A DNA stretch of 64,000 nucleotides, from positions 877,947-941,946 of the forward strand of contig DIUX01000002.1 in the NCBI GenBank assembly GCA_002423185.1, in the 5' to 3' direction. Positions 33,372 through 43,342 of the stretch are shown one piece after another; the first letter of the stretch is position 1; each line of letters begins with the position of its first letter. Position numbers and translations under genes: made by a program. Source of the stretch: Micavibrio sp. UBA6147 (GTDB taxonomy: Bacteria; Pseudomonadota; Alphaproteobacteria; Micavibrionales; UBA1664). The notes beneath the pieces are model-generated. The model worked only from the letters and a program-made list of their open reading frames with translations, was not told the DNA's origin and searched no databases.

Positions 33372-34115
33372 TTATTTCTTGTGTCCGTCGCCCCACTCGA
33401 TCCCGAATCCAAAGGCGCGATCCATGGCGGCATGGTCGTGGAAATATTCGGTGTGGTTGGTGATGGTCAATCCGCCGCGCGTATTTTCGATTTTCGCCAG
33501 CGCCACAATATTCACATCGTCACGGTGCGTTGTCGGGGTAATACGAACGGGCATCTCGCCGCTCATGGCAATGCTCAAATTGGGCTGAATCTGATGCCAT
33601 TGTGTTGGTCCGCGATAGATATAGCAATACACCAAGACGCGCTCAATCTCGCCCCATTTCGGGCCATTGATGCGCAGGACTTCATCGTCGCCCTCGGCAT
33701 CACCGGTGCGTTCATCGCCGCTCAGGGCGATAAACGGCGCAGTGTTATAATCGCCGAATTTTTCACCGAAAGATTGAAGGCATCCGCGCTCACCATTCTT
33801 GAGCTCGTACAAACACCCAAGGTCAAGATCAACCCCGACTTGCAGGGCTTTTTTAAGCAAACGGTCAAAGAATCCGGCCTTTTCGGTGACGACATTATTC
33901 CATGATAACCCGATATGGATCGGACCAAAGCCGTTTTCGGGTGCGTTGACGGCCTTTGTTTGTCCGGCCTCGGACAAGGATTCACAATCGCCCATGCCGA
34001 TAGTGCGGCCTTCGCGGTATCCGGCGGAGCCGATGGCATCCCCATGGCCGGAATATTCGGCGCGGCTGCGCGTGGCTTCGCGCAAGGAATCGGAAGAAAG
34101 TTTATCGCGGGACAT
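33372..34115 (-). CDS. TerD/TerA-like stress protein
   Basis: 247 residues from the ATG at 34115, which has GAGGA 8 bases upstream. An N-terminal region of about 60 residues is polar and probably flexible. The rest is a TerD-type fold: IHIGLSWNNV, VDLDLGCLYELKNGERG, FIALSGDERTGDAEGDDEVLRIN with the Asp-rich Ca2+ loop, and ERVLVYCYIYRGPTQW. The pattern is closest to the TerD domains of TerA-type proteins. First gene of the Ter/antiporter group; 124 bp separates it from the antiporter gene. Confidence 0.87.
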   Translation of the reverse strand: MSRDKLSSDSLREATRSRAEYSGHGDAIGSAGYREGRTIGMGDCESLSEAGQTKAVNAPENGFGPIHIGLSWNNVVTEKAGFFDRLLKKALQVGVDLDLGCLYELKNGERGCLQSFGEKFGDYNTAPFIALSGDERTGDAEGDDEVLRINGPKWGEIERVLVYCYIYRGPTQWHQIQPNLSIAMSGEMPVRITPTTHRDDVNIVALAKIENTRGGLTITNHTEYFHDHAAMDRAFGFGIEWGDGHKK

Positions 34116-34365
34116 AGTGCGTATCCTCATAACGGTTGACGGTTAGGGCATTGTCATGCTCGTTTATCTGTTACGGCTGTTTGGGGCGTGCCAAAAAGGG
34201 TAGGCGTGAAGCCGGAGCCTGAAACAGCCAAACAGCCATGCCGCGCGGTTTGGTATTGGACGCTGTAGCCGAATTGCGGTACAGTAACTATGGCGCGTCA
34301 GGCGGGTTCATCATGCCATAAGCCGCGCCCTATAACCAGCGTTAATCACCATCAGAAAGCCGACC

Positions 34366-35799
34366 ATGAATAATTTGCTCAGCGCCCAAGACCTGTTCGA
34401 AAACCGCCTCGGCCTCGACATGGACAAGGCGCAAACCCTCATCCGTCAAGCCCTGCACGGCGCCGATGACGGCGAATTATTCTTGGAATATGAATTGTCG
34501 GAGGTTTTATCGCGCGATGACGGGCGGCTTAAAAATGCCTCGTTCAACACGCATCACGGCTTTGGCTTGCGTGCCGTATCGGGCGAATTTGCGGGCTATG
34601 CCCATTCAGGCGAAGTGTCGCTGGACGCCCTGCGCCGTGCCTGCGGCACGATTGAATCGGTGATGAAAGGCCGCAGCGGCGAACTCGCCTTACCCCCATC
34701 ACGCACGAATGCGAGCCTGTACATCCCCGACAACCCGATTGACAGCGTGTCGTTCGAAGACAAAATCGCCTTTCTCGACAAAATCGAAACTTACATCAAG
34801 GCCAAAGACAGTACGGTCAAACAAGTGTCTTGCTCGCTCTCCGGCTCGTGGCAAGTCGTCACGATCATCCGCGCCGATGGGTTTATCACGGCGGATTTGC
34901 GGCCTTTGGTACGGCTTGATATTTCCGTCACGGTCGATAAAAACGGACGGATGGAATCTGGTTTTGAGGGCGCAGGTGGCCGCCGTTTATACAGTGAATT
35001 TTTGGTCGAAGACACATGGAAAACCATGGCGGATGAAGCCTTACGCCAAGCCCATGTGAATGTTGAGGCGATTGATGCACCGGCGGGGCAAATGGATGTT
35101 GTCCTTGGCGCCGGATGGCCAGGGGTGATGTTGCATGAAGCGGTCGGTCACGGCTTGGAAGGCGACTTTAACCGCAAAGGTACCTCGGTCTTTTCCGAAT
35201 TAATGGGCGAAATGGTGGCCTCCGAAGGGGTCACGGTGGTTGATGATGGCACACTCGAAGGTCGCCGTGGGTCGATCACGATTGACGATGAAGGCACGCC
35301 CTCGGCGCGCAATGTCCTGATCGAAAACGGGCGGCTCGTTGGCTTGATGCAAGACCGTCAAAATGCGCGTTTGATGGGGGCGCGTCCAACGGGGAACGGG
35401 CGGCGCGAAAGCTATGCCCACAAACCCATGCCGCGCATGACCAATACCTATATGCTCGGCGGCGCCCACGACCCGCAAGAGATTATTTCCAGCGTTAAAA
35501 AAGGCCTCTATGCCGTGAATTTCGGCGGCGGTCAGGTTGACATTACATCGGGTCAGTTTGTGTTCAGCGCGTCCGAAGCCTACCTCATCGAAAACGGCAA
35601 AATAGGCGCGCCAGTCAAGGGCGCCACCTTGATTGGCAAAGGCGCAGACTCGCTCAAGAAAATCCGCATGATCGGCAATGATATGGCGCTGGACAAAGGC
35701 GTGGGCATATGCGGCAAAGACGGCCAAAGCGTTCCCGTCGGCGTCGGGCAACCAACACTCCTCATGGACTCCGTCACCGTCGGTGGAACGCAGGCGTAA
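34366..35799 (+). CDS. tldD: TldD metalloprotease
   Basis: 477 residues, standard for TldD. The zinc-type motif HEAVGHGLEGD has His257 and His262 with the Glu between; it is preceded by VVLGAGWPGVML. The N-terminal half (LFLEYELSEVLSRDDGRLK, GFGLRAVSGEFAGYAHSGE) and the C-terminal NFGGGQVDITSGQFVFS and GIGVCGKDGQSVPVGVGQPTL-like blocks are diagnostic. With TldE/PmbA (not in this window) it degrades unfolded peptides and matures some ribosomal peptides such as microcins. Confidence 0.95.
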   Translation: MNNLLSAQDLFENRLGLDMDKAQTLIRQALHGADDGELFLEYELSEVLSRDDGRLKNASFNTHHGFGLRAVSGEFAGYAHSGEVSLDALRRACGTIESVMKGRSGELALPPSRTNASLYIPDNPIDSVSFEDKIAFLDKIETYIKAKDSTVKQVSCSLSGSWQVVTIIRADGFITADLRPLVRLDISVTVDKNGRMESGFEGAGGRRLYSEFLVEDTWKTMADEALRQAHVNVEAIDAPAGQMDVVLGAGWPGVMLHEAVGHGLEGDFNRKGTSVFSELMGEMVASEGVTVVDDGTLEGRRGSITIDDEGTPSARNVLIENGRLVGLMQDRQNARLMGARPTGNGRRESYAHKPMPRMTNTYMLGGAHDPQEIISSVKKGLYAVNFGGGQVDITSGQFVFSASEAYLIENGKIGAPVKGATLIGKGADSLKKIRMIGNDMALDKGVGICGKDGQSVPVGVGQPTLLMDSVTVGGTQA

Positions 35800-35812
35800 A
35801 GACACGCCCCAT

Positions 35813-36604
35813 TCATGCCTTGCGGATGGCGGCGCTTAAAACGGCAATCCCCGCCACGGCGGCGGTTTCGGCGCGCAGGATGGTTACCCCTAAATTCACC
35901 GCGACCACGCCGGAATGGGCTTGCAGCAGGTCTTTTTCGGCCTGCGAAAACCCGCCTTCCGGCCCGATCAGGAAGGCCAGCCGATCAAGCTGCGAATACC
36001 GCGCCGCAACCTCCAAAATCGGGGCTGCATCAACGCGCTCAAGCGCCGCAAAAACGGGTTGGTCGGGGTGGTGTCCCGTCCATCGCCCGATCCATTGAGT
36101 GAGGGGGAGCAGCGGGTGCAAAACGGGAATGTCCATCCGTTCGCATTGCTCGGCGGCTTCGACCATTTGCGCGGTGACGCGTTCGTCGTTGACTTTGCGC
36201 ACCGACGAAAACTCGGTCGTCAAGGGCTGTAGGGCGTGAACGCCGAGTTCAACGGCTTTCTCAACCAACACATCCATGCGGTCTTTGGGCAAGGGCGAAA
36301 ACGCCAAGGTAATGCGCGGGCTTTGAGGCGGCGAAACGTTCGCGCCATCCTCCGCTCCGCTCGCCTCAATCCCGTCGCGAAGCTGGGTTTCAACCGCGCC
36401 GGAGAGTGATTTTTTGCCGATCTCTGCAATCCGTGCCGCCCATTCCCCGTCTTGCGGGTTGAACAGGCGCACAATATCACCTACGCCTTTACGCATGACG
36501 TTCTTCAAATAGTGATGCTGTGCCCCCTCAAGGGTAAAGCCGCCGCCTAGGCCAAGGGGCTGCGGATAATACAGGCGGGGTGCTTTATAAAAGGCTTGAT
36601 CCAT
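35813..36604 (-). CDS. rsmE: 16S rRNA (uracil1498-N3)-methyltransferase
   Basis: 263 residues. SPOUT-type methyltransferase: the N-terminal PUA-like part contains QHHYLKNVMRKGVGDIVRLFN and the C-terminal knot has FLIGPEGGFSQAEKDLL and VNLGVTILRAETAAVAGIAVL, both diagnostic for RsmE. It methylates U1498 near the 30S decoding centre. A 10-residue Gly/Ser/Ala insertion (IEASGAEDGANVSPPQ) occurs before the SAM domain. Its start is only about 14 bp from that of ubiA on the opposite strand. Confidence 0.95.
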   Translation of the reverse strand: MDQAFYKAPRLYYPQPLGLGGGFTLEGAQHHYLKNVMRKGVGDIVRLFNPQDGEWAARIAEIGKKSLSGAVETQLRDGIEASGAEDGANVSPPQSPRITLAFSPLPKDRMDVLVEKAVELGVHALQPLTTEFSSVRKVNDERVTAQMVEAAEQCERMDIPVLHPLLPLTQWIGRWTGHHPDQPVFAALERVDAAPILEVAARYSQLDRLAFLIGPEGGFSQAEKDLLQAHSGVVAVNLGVTILRAETAAVAGIAVLSAAIRKA

Positions 36605-36618
36605 GCTACGACTTCTCT

Positions 36619-37557
36619 ATGACGGAAGACAATAAAAACGCCTATACCGATATCACAGTTCCGCGCTGGCTGGAACCCTTGCCGGTGCCTGTTGTGCGGC
36701 GGGTGATGCCGTATGTGTCGTTGATGCGGCTTGACCGGCCGATCGGGACGTGGCTTTTGCTCCTCCCCGCCCTGTGGGCGATTGTGATGGCGGCGGGCGG
36801 GTTTATGGCGCTCACGGGGCGCGAATATGGGTTTATGGCGTTGTTTTGCATCGGCGCGGTGGTGATGCGTGGGGCGGGCTGTGTCGTCAATGATTTATGG
36901 GATCGCGAAATAGACAGGAAAGTGGAGCGCACCGCCAGCAGGCCGCTCGCCAGCGGTGCGGTATCTCCCCGCCAAGCCTTGATATTCCTTGCGGCACTGC
37001 TCATGCTTGGCCTTGCTGTTTTGTTGCAGTTATCCCCGTTGGCGATTGGCCTTGGGGTGTTGTCTTTGGCGTTTGTGGCGGTCTATCCGTTGATGAAACG
37101 TTGGACATGGTGGCCGCAGCTTTTTCTGGGGTTCACGTTTAATTTCGGGGCGCTGATGGGCTGGGCGGCGGTGGGCAACAACCTCGATTGGGCGGCGCTT
37201 TTGCTCTATGCCGGTGGCATATTCTGGACGCTTGGCTACGACACGATTTACGCGGCGCAGGATGTGGACGATGACGCGCTGGTCGGGGTGCGTTCAACCA
37301 CGCGGCTTTTTGCGGAAAACAGCCGCCGTTATGTCGGATTATTTTATGCCGCCGCGGTTGTGCTGTGGCTTGTTTGCGGTGCTTTGTGGAATGCCGCGCC
37401 GTTGTTTTATGCCGCCATGGCGCTCGTCGCGGCGCATTTCATCTGGCAAGTATGGCGCTGGGATTGGCGCGACCGCGCCTTGTCGTTGCGCCTGTTCCGC
37501 TCCAACCGCGACCTTGGGTTGTTGATGCTTTTTGCTTGCGGATTAGTTGCTCTGTAA
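36619..37557 (+). CDS. ubiA: 4-hydroxybenzoate polyprenyltransferase
   Basis: 312 residues from the ATG at 36619; an in-frame GTG at 36580 would overlap rsmE. Eight to nine membrane helices. The first Asp-rich motif NDLWDREIDRKVERTASRPLASG and the second DTIYAAQDVDDDALVGVRST are those of UbiA enzymes, binding the Mg2+-diphosphate of the isoprenoid. It prenylates 4-hydroxybenzoate in ubiquinone synthesis, consistent with an aerobic alphaproteobacterium. Confidence 0.94.
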   Translation: MTEDNKNAYTDITVPRWLEPLPVPVVRRVMPYVSLMRLDRPIGTWLLLLPALWAIVMAAGGFMALTGREYGFMALFCIGAVVMRGAGCVVNDLWDREIDRKVERTASRPLASGAVSPRQALIFLAALLMLGLAVLLQLSPLAIGLGVLSLAFVAVYPLMKRWTWWPQLFLGFTFNFGALMGWAAVGNNLDWAALLLYAGGIFWTLGYDTIYAAQDVDDDALVGVRSTTRLFAENSRRYVGLFYAAAVVLWLVCGALWNAAPLFYAAMALVAAHFIWQVWRWDWRDRALSLRLFRSNRDLGLLMLFACGLVAL

Positions 37558-37560
37558 GCC

Positions 37561-37589
37561 TTGACAGTCATCCTGTTTTTCAGTGTAAT
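37561..37589 (+). promoter_or_regulatory. Near-consensus sigma-70 promoter
   Basis: Perfect TTGACA (37561-37566), 17-bp spacer, TGTAAT (37584-37589; five of six). It would start RNA near 37597, about 33 nt before the gene at 37630. It is the best match to consensus that I found in the window. Confidence 0.82.
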
Positions 37590-37629
37590 AGTCATAAGAT
37601 TATAATAAAAGAAATGCAGGGACATTCAG

Positions 37630-38199
37630 ATGAGCAATATTGCAAGCACGATCAAAATGAGCAACGAATTCCATAAATTGGCGCAGGAAACCCTCGCCAA
37701 TGCCTTCGAAAATGCGGCTCGTATGGTGCATTTGCGCGTTATTTTTCACCGCCCCGACAGCCCCTCGCTGGTTCAGGAATTCACATGGGGGACGGAGGAT
37801 TTGCTCATCCCCGCGATGCGCTTGATCGACCGGATTAACATGAGCAAAAAAGGCTTTGACGGCGCCAAAGGCGCGTTCAGCCTCGAAACCGCGATTACGG
37901 AGCTGGAAGACCTGATCGGTGATGTCAAAGCCGACATCGAAGCCGCACGCAAACTCCCGGCCGAATTTGATCTCAGCTTTAAACACACGCCGTTCCGCGA
38001 ACATGTGTTGATGATTAAATCCGTGCCGTTTGCGAAGGCGCAAAACTTTTTGCGTCACTGGCATGACACGCTCGAAGACCGTAAAACCGGCGCGGGCTTG
38101 CTGAACACCGTCACCATCACGCACACGCCATTGCCGCAAATCGGCTCTGACGCCCTGCGCCGCCGCATCGTCACCCCCGCCAGCCGCCACCTGCACTAA
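37630..38199 (+). CDS. Protein of unknown function behind a strong promoter
   Basis: 189 residues with AGGGA upstream of the ATG; no signal peptide or membrane helices. The N-terminal third is helical (NEFHKLAQETLANAFENAARMVHLRVIF), the centre has a coiled-coil-like acidic helix (ETAITELEDLIGDVKADIEAARKLP) and the last third includes HVLMIKSVPFAKAQNFLRHWHD. I recognise no family. It is a single-gene unit bounded by a near-consensus promoter and a strong terminator, which suggests high, independent expression. Confidence 0.8.
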   Translation: MSNIASTIKMSNEFHKLAQETLANAFENAARMVHLRVIFHRPDSPSLVQEFTWGTEDLLIPAMRLIDRINMSKKGFDGAKGAFSLETAITELEDLIGDVKADIEAARKLPAEFDLSFKHTPFREHVLMIKSVPFAKAQNFLRHWHDTLEDRKTGAGLLNTVTITHTPLPQIGSDALRRRIVTPASRHLH

Positions 38200-38222
38200 G
38201 CAAAGCGCAGCGCACGATGTAT

Positions 38223-38255
38223 AAAGAGCCGCGATGAGCGGCTCTTTCGTTTTTG
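38223..38255 (+). terminator. Strong terminator after the unknown gene
   Basis: Perfect 10-bp stem AAAGAGCCGC / GCGGCTCTTT (38223-38232 / 38238-38247), 5-nt loop, then a T-rich tail (CGTTTTTG). Confidence 0.85.
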
Positions 38256-38360
38256 TTTTGACGGTTTTTCAAGCCTGACGCAACCATCCCATAATGCAGC
38301 GCCCTCTCCCCCACCGACCGCGTGCAGGGGCGTTCCCCTGCAAAAGAAAATCAACCCGAC

Positions 38361-38383
38361 AAAAAACAGAGCGGCTTTTCCGC
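38361..38383 (-). terminator. Weak terminator directly after the NAD-GDH gene
   Basis: On the minus strand a small GCGG / CCGC hairpin with a 5-nt loop begins right after the stop codon and is followed by TCTG and six Ts. The stem is short, so confidence is limited. Confidence 0.45.
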
Positions 38384-41300
38384 CTATTCCATCGATACCA
38401 AACCGCGCAAACGCTGTTCGGCGAGAGTGAGCATGGACAGGTCGAGAGTTGCTGTACGGCGCATGTCCTGTATGGTTTTTTGAACATGGTCGATGGCCTT
38501 GATATGGTGGCTCGCCCAATGCTTGACCTTGTCCTCCGCCCCGATTTTCGGACATTCCCGAAGAATGGATGAGCAAATCTCCGCATGGATGGTGTAGAGC
38601 TCCTCACGCAGACTCTCCAGCACGCTTTCTTGCCATTTATTGCCGGCAAAGATGCTTGCCGATTGTTGGTGCAGCCAGCTTATGTTCAAAGTATCGCCGA
38701 TATGGTGATAGACATGTGCGACGGATTCGATGTCGGCCTTGTGCTTATGCGCCAAATAGGTGACGTCGCAACTCGAGCGCAGCAAGCCGAGCATGGCGAT
38801 GTCATTGGCGAGGTCTTGCGGCATGCCGCTGTCTTTATGGGCGTGAACGAGTTTGGTCAATTGCGTTTTTTGTGCCGCCGGCAAGGTGCGCTCAAGACAA
38901 TCCTTGAATCCTTGCAAGCCTTGCTGGTATTGCGCCACAACAGGGGCAAGGCTGTCTTGCCCTTGCAAAACCCCGTGCTTGAGGAACCATAATGTGGCGT
39001 GCTCGGTGAGCGAGGCAATGTTGCGCATGGCCTGTAGCTGAACCGTCGCGGGGATTTTGTTGTCGAGCGCCTCAATCGCGTTCCATAGTTTCTTGAACCC
39101 GAATGTTTCGCGGACAAAGAAACAGGCTTTGGCGGCTTCGTGCGGTTCGGTGTTTGACTTTTTGGTCAATTCCATCACGAAAACGGGGCCGAAACGGTTG
39201 ATGATGGCGCTGGTCATCCGTGTCGCGATGATTTCGCGGCGTAATTTATGCCCCAAAATCGTTTCACGGAATTTTTTCCGTAAGGGTTGCGGGAAGTAAA
39301 ACACAAGCCAGCTGTCAAACGCAGGGTCATCCGGCACGTTGCTGTTGAGCAAGGCGTTGTACAGGTGGGTTTTGGCGTGCGAGATCAGGACGCTGAGTTC
39401 AGGGCGGGTCAGGCCTTTATGGTCTTTCATGCGTTGCTCGATCATTTCCTCGTTCGGCAGGCCTTCGAGCTTGCGGTCAAGGGCGTGGTAATGTTCGAGT
39501 TCCTGAATAAACCGTGCATGCGAGCGCAAATCATCCGCCGCATTGAGCGCGGCGAGCGAGATGGCCTGTGATTGTTGGTAGTTATTGTCCAGCACCAGTC
39601 CGGCGACTTCCTCTGTCATTTGCTGGAGCAACTCATTGCGTTGCTTGAGCGACATCGCTTTGGGGTTTTGCCGCATTAATAAGGCGAGCATGATCTTGAT
39701 GTTGACCTCGTGGTCGGAACAATCAACCCCGCCCGAATTGTCGATGAAGTCGGCATTGAGTTTGACGCCGTTCATGGCCATTTCGATGCGGCCTTTTTGC
39801 GTGACGCCGAGATTGGCCCCTTCGCCGACCACCCGCGCCACAATTTGCGAGGCATCTACGCGTAAGGAATCATTGGCCTTGTCGCCGACATCGGCGTTGG
39901 TTTCATCGCCAGCCTTGATATAGGTGCCGATGCCGCCAAACCATAAAAGATCAGCCTTGGAACGCAGCATCGCACGGATCAATTCCGCCGGCGTCACGTC
40001 ATCTTGGGCAATGTTGAATCGTGCCTTGATTTGAGGAGTCAGGCGCAATGATTTGTCCGAGCGGTTATAAATGCGTCCGCCTTCGGACAATAATTTGGTG
40101 TTGTAGTCACCCCATCCACGCACTTTTTCAAACAGGCGCTTGCGTTCCTTGAAGGTTTTGGACGGGCTCGGGTCGGGGTCACAGAAAATGTGAACATGGT
40201 TAAACGCGCCGACAAGGCGAATTTTTTCGGACAGGATCATGCCGTTGCCGAACACATCCCCCGCCATGTCGCCGACGCCGATGACGTCGAATTCCTGCGT
40301 TTGGGTGTCGTGGTCAAGCTCGCGGAAATGGCGCTTGACGCATTCCCACGCCCCGCGTGCGGTGATGCCGACTTCCTTGTGGTCATAGCCCGCCGATCCG
40401 CCGGAGGCGAACGCATCGGACAGCCAGAAATTATAATCCGCCGACAAAGCATTGGCGATGTCGGAAAATTTCGCCGTGCCTTTATCCGCCGCAACCACCA
40501 AATACGGGTCATCGCCATCATGGCGCACAACATCATGCGGCGGCAGGATTGTTTCCTGATCCAGATTATCGGTAATATCAAGCATACCGCGCACCAAAAT
40601 GCGGTAACATTCAATGCCTTCGCGCTCAATATCCTCCCGCAGGCCGGATTTTGGCGGATTCTTGACGATGAAGCCACCCTTGGCACCAACCGGCACGATC
40701 ACGGCGTTTTTCACGGTTTGCGCCTTCATCAGGCCGAGAATCTCGGTGCGGAAATCTTCGTGGCGGTCGGACCATCGTATGCCGCCGCGCGCGATCATGC
40801 CGCCGCGCAGGTGTACCCCTTCCATCCGCGGAGAATAAACGAAAATTTCGGCCATTGGACGCGGCAGGGGAAGGAAGGTGATCTCGGAACTCTTGAATTT
40901 GAATGACACATAGTCTTTTTCAAGACCGCTCGCATCTTTTTGGAAGAAGTTTGTGCGCATGGTGTTTTGGATGAGCGTCCCGAACGCCCGCAAAATGCGG
41001 TCTTGGTCGAGAGAATGAACGGCATCCAAGGCGGCGTTGAGCTGTGCCGCATAGGCTTTATCGGAATGCGCTTCACTGTTTTTACGGTCTTTTTTGGCGA
41101 TTTTCGGGTTATGACGGCTCTTGAACCAGTCGATCAATATCCGCGCAACCGCGGGGAAATCGGTCAAGGCCTTCATCAGATATTCCGGCGTGAAGGGAAA
41201 ATTAGCCTGTTTCAAATATTTGGTATAGGCGCGCAAAATCACCACATCGCGCCACGGAATACGGGCGGAGAGGATGAGTTTATTAAGGCTGTCATTTTCC

Positions 41301-43210
41301 GCCCGCGCATACCAGATTTGGTGCAAGGCGTCTTCGAACACCTCTTTGGCGTCTTTCACCGGCACGGTTTCGCCGTCATTCATATCCATCAAGAAGTCGT
41401 GAATCCAGACGGTTTTGCCGCGGCCTTCGGCCTTGGTTTCGAAGGGGAGTTCCGCCAGAACATTCAGCCCCATATTCTCGATGATTGGAATAATGTCGGA
41501 GAGCGGGATCGGGCGATCCGGACTGAAGATTTTCAGGCGCAGCTTGCTTTTTTGCAGGCCGGCGGGGCGGTACAGCACTTGCTTGATTTTGTGGTCTTTG
41601 TGCAGAGCTTCGATTTGCTCGATGTCTTTGATGGCCTGTGATGGCAGGAATTTTTCCTGATACGCCACCGGAAACGCTTGGCCATAGGCACGGGCGAGTT
41701 CGAAACATTTGCGGACTTCGCCGTATTCGTCGATGAAGGCCTGCAGGAGGCGTTCCTCCCAATGGCGGCCGGCCTCGATCAATTTTTTCTCTAACGCGTC
41801 AACGTCAAAGGCGCGGCAGGAGGATTGCTCGGTCTTGACGATGAACAACACACGCGCCAGCGGGCTGTCGTCCAGCGTGGTATAAAAGGTGTTGCACACG
41901 CCGTGGAGTTCTTCTTCGAGAATCTTTTGGAACCGGACGCGCAAATTGGTTTCGTATAAATCGCGCGGAATATAGACAAGGCACGAAATATAGCGCCGGA
42001 ACGGATCAATACGGGTGAACAGCGCCACACGCGGGCGCTCTTGCAGGCGCAGGATGCTGTGAACAAAGGTTTCGAGCAAACCGCGGTCGATCTGGAACAA
42101 CTCGTCCCGCGGATATTTTTCAAGGATATGGTTGATGGCCTTGAAATGGTGGCTGTTGGGGCGGAATTGCGAATCCTCAATAACCTGACGCACTTTGTCC
42201 CGCAAAAGCGGCACATCATTCACACTGCGCGAATAGGTGACGGAGGTGAACAAACCGATGAACAGGCGTTCACCAATGACGGTGCCTTTGCGGTCAAAAA
42301 CCTTAATATGAATGCCGTCCAGCGGCACACGGCGGTGGACGGTGGAGCGGCGGCTCACCTTCGACACCGTGATGATGTCCATGTCGCGGCGCATTTGCTG
42401 AAGCTCCGGCGGCAGGGGGAGTTTGCTGTCGCTGATGTATGCGGGGGTGATTTCGTCGCGCAGCAAGCCAAGCGAACTGTTCTTCACCACTTGCGAGGTG
42501 ACGAGGTCTTTCTTGTTTTTGAAATCGTATTCGCGGTAGCCCAAAAGCGTGAAGTTATCATCATGCAAATAACGCAAAAAGTCGGTGTATTTTTGCAATT
42601 CTTCCGCCGGAAGGGGGGCGTTTGTCTTGAATTCATCAATACAGGCGAGCAAGGTTTCCTTCATCGCCGACCAGTCATTCGTGGCATGGCGCACGTCTTG
42701 GATGACCGATAAGATGCTCATTTTCAGGCGTTTGCATTGGTCGGGGGTGAGGCTTCCGGCGACTTCGATGAACAGGATGTTTTCCTGCGACGCGCCTTTT
42801 TCGCCGTGCGGGGCGACGGAGTCGCGGCCGAATTTACGGTTACGAACGATGCTCAGAACCGGATGCATCAAGGTCACGATGCGCAAATTGTTGCGAATAA
42901 TCTCCGCCGCGATGGAGTCGATCAAAAACGCCCGTTCCTTGGTGTTAATAAGGATGCTGGTTTTACGGCTGTCGCGGTCGATGGTTTTGTGCAGTGGTGA
43001 TGAAATGATGATGTTCGTGTCACCCGGCTTGCGCTTTTCGGTAAAGGCCCAAAGCTCGCGCAGGATGGTGGTCATGTCTTGCGGGGTGTAGGGCGCGACA
43101 TCGGCATCATCAAGGGCGCGCAGGTATAAATCCGCAAAAGTTTTGAAGTCCGGATCCGAATTGTCGGGGAGCAAAGAAAGAATCGTGTTCGATAAAGGGG
43201 CGGATACCAT
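38384..43210 (-). CDS. Large NAD-specific glutamate dehydrogenase (180-kDa class)
   Basis: 1608 residues, the full length for this class. A long N-terminal regulatory half has ACT-like segments (about 1-700). The catalytic half contains EIFVYSPRMEGVHLRGGMIARGGIRWSDRHEDFRTEILGLMKAQTVKN, then VPVGAKGGFIVKNPP with the catalytic lysine region, and DVIGVGDMAGDVFGNGM (the Rossmann turn), followed by ANLGVTQKGRIE. It deaminates glutamate to 2-oxoglutarate with NAD+, a catabolic role that fits with PutA and Hut enzymes in the same window. Transcribed alone; divergent from the SRAP peptidase gene. Confidence 0.96.
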   Translation of the reverse strand: MVSAPLSNTILSLLPDNSDPDFKTFADLYLRALDDADVAPYTPQDMTTILRELWAFTEKRKPGDTNIIISSPLHKTIDRDSRKTSILINTKERAFLIDSIAAEIIRNNLRIVTLMHPVLSIVRNRKFGRDSVAPHGEKGASQENILFIEVAGSLTPDQCKRLKMSILSVIQDVRHATNDWSAMKETLLACIDEFKTNAPLPAEELQKYTDFLRYLHDDNFTLLGYREYDFKNKKDLVTSQVVKNSSLGLLRDEITPAYISDSKLPLPPELQQMRRDMDIITVSKVSRRSTVHRRVPLDGIHIKVFDRKGTVIGERLFIGLFTSVTYSRSVNDVPLLRDKVRQVIEDSQFRPNSHHFKAINHILEKYPRDELFQIDRGLLETFVHSILRLQERPRVALFTRIDPFRRYISCLVYIPRDLYETNLRVRFQKILEEELHGVCNTFYTTLDDSPLARVLFIVKTEQSSCRAFDVDALEKKLIEAGRHWEERLLQAFIDEYGEVRKCFELARAYGQAFPVAYQEKFLPSQAIKDIEQIEALHKDHKIKQVLYRPAGLQKSKLRLKIFSPDRPIPLSDIIPIIENMGLNVLAELPFETKAEGRGKTVWIHDFLMDMNDGETVPVKDAKEVFEDALHQIWYARAENDSLNKLILSARIPWRDVVILRAYTKYLKQANFPFTPEYLMKALTDFPAVARILIDWFKSRHNPKIAKKDRKNSEAHSDKAYAAQLNAALDAVHSLDQDRILRAFGTLIQNTMRTNFFQKDASGLEKDYVSFKFKSSEITFLPLPRPMAEIFVYSPRMEGVHLRGGMIARGGIRWSDRHEDFRTEILGLMKAQTVKNAVIVPVGAKGGFIVKNPPKSGLREDIEREGIECYRILVRGMLDITDNLDQETILPPHDVVRHDGDDPYLVVAADKGTAKFSDIANALSADYNFWLSDAFASGGSAGYDHKEVGITARGAWECVKRHFRELDHDTQTQEFDVIGVGDMAGDVFGNGMILSEKIRLVGAFNHVHIFCDPDPSPSKTFKERKRLFEKVRGWGDYNTKLLSEGGRIYNRSDKSLRLTPQIKARFNIAQDDVTPAELIRAMLRSKADLLWFGGIGTYIKAGDETNADVGDKANDSLRVDASQIVARVVGEGANLGVTQKGRIEMAMNGVKLNADFIDNSGGVDCSDHEVNIKIMLALLMRQNPKAMSLKQRNELLQQMTEEVAGLVLDNNYQQSQAISLAALNAADDLRSHARFIQELEHYHALDRKLEGLPNEEMIEQRMKDHKGLTRPELSVLISHAKTHLYNALLNSNVPDDPAFDSWLVFYFPQPLRKKFRETILGHKLRREIIATRMTSAIINRFGPVFVMELTKKSNTEPHEAAKACFFVRETFGFKKLWNAIEALDNKIPATVQLQAMRNIASLTEHATLWFLKHGVLQGQDSLAPVVAQYQQGLQGFKDCLERTLPAAQKTQLTKLVHAHKDSGMPQDLANDIAMLGLLRSSCDVTYLAHKHKADIESVAHVYHHIGDTLNISWLHQQSASIFAGNKWQESVLESLREELYTIHAEICSSILRECPKIGAEDKVKHWASHHIKAIDHVQKTIQDMRRTATLDLSMLTLAEQRLRGLVSME

Positions 43211-43342
43211 AATTTACAGACCTGTGTTATACTCTATTATGCATCTTCGAAACGCGCATGAACCATCACTACACTATGCCGAAAAATTGCTGCGGGCAAG
43301 AGCACAGCTTAGCGAAATATTCTTTGTGGGGAAGAAAGAAAT

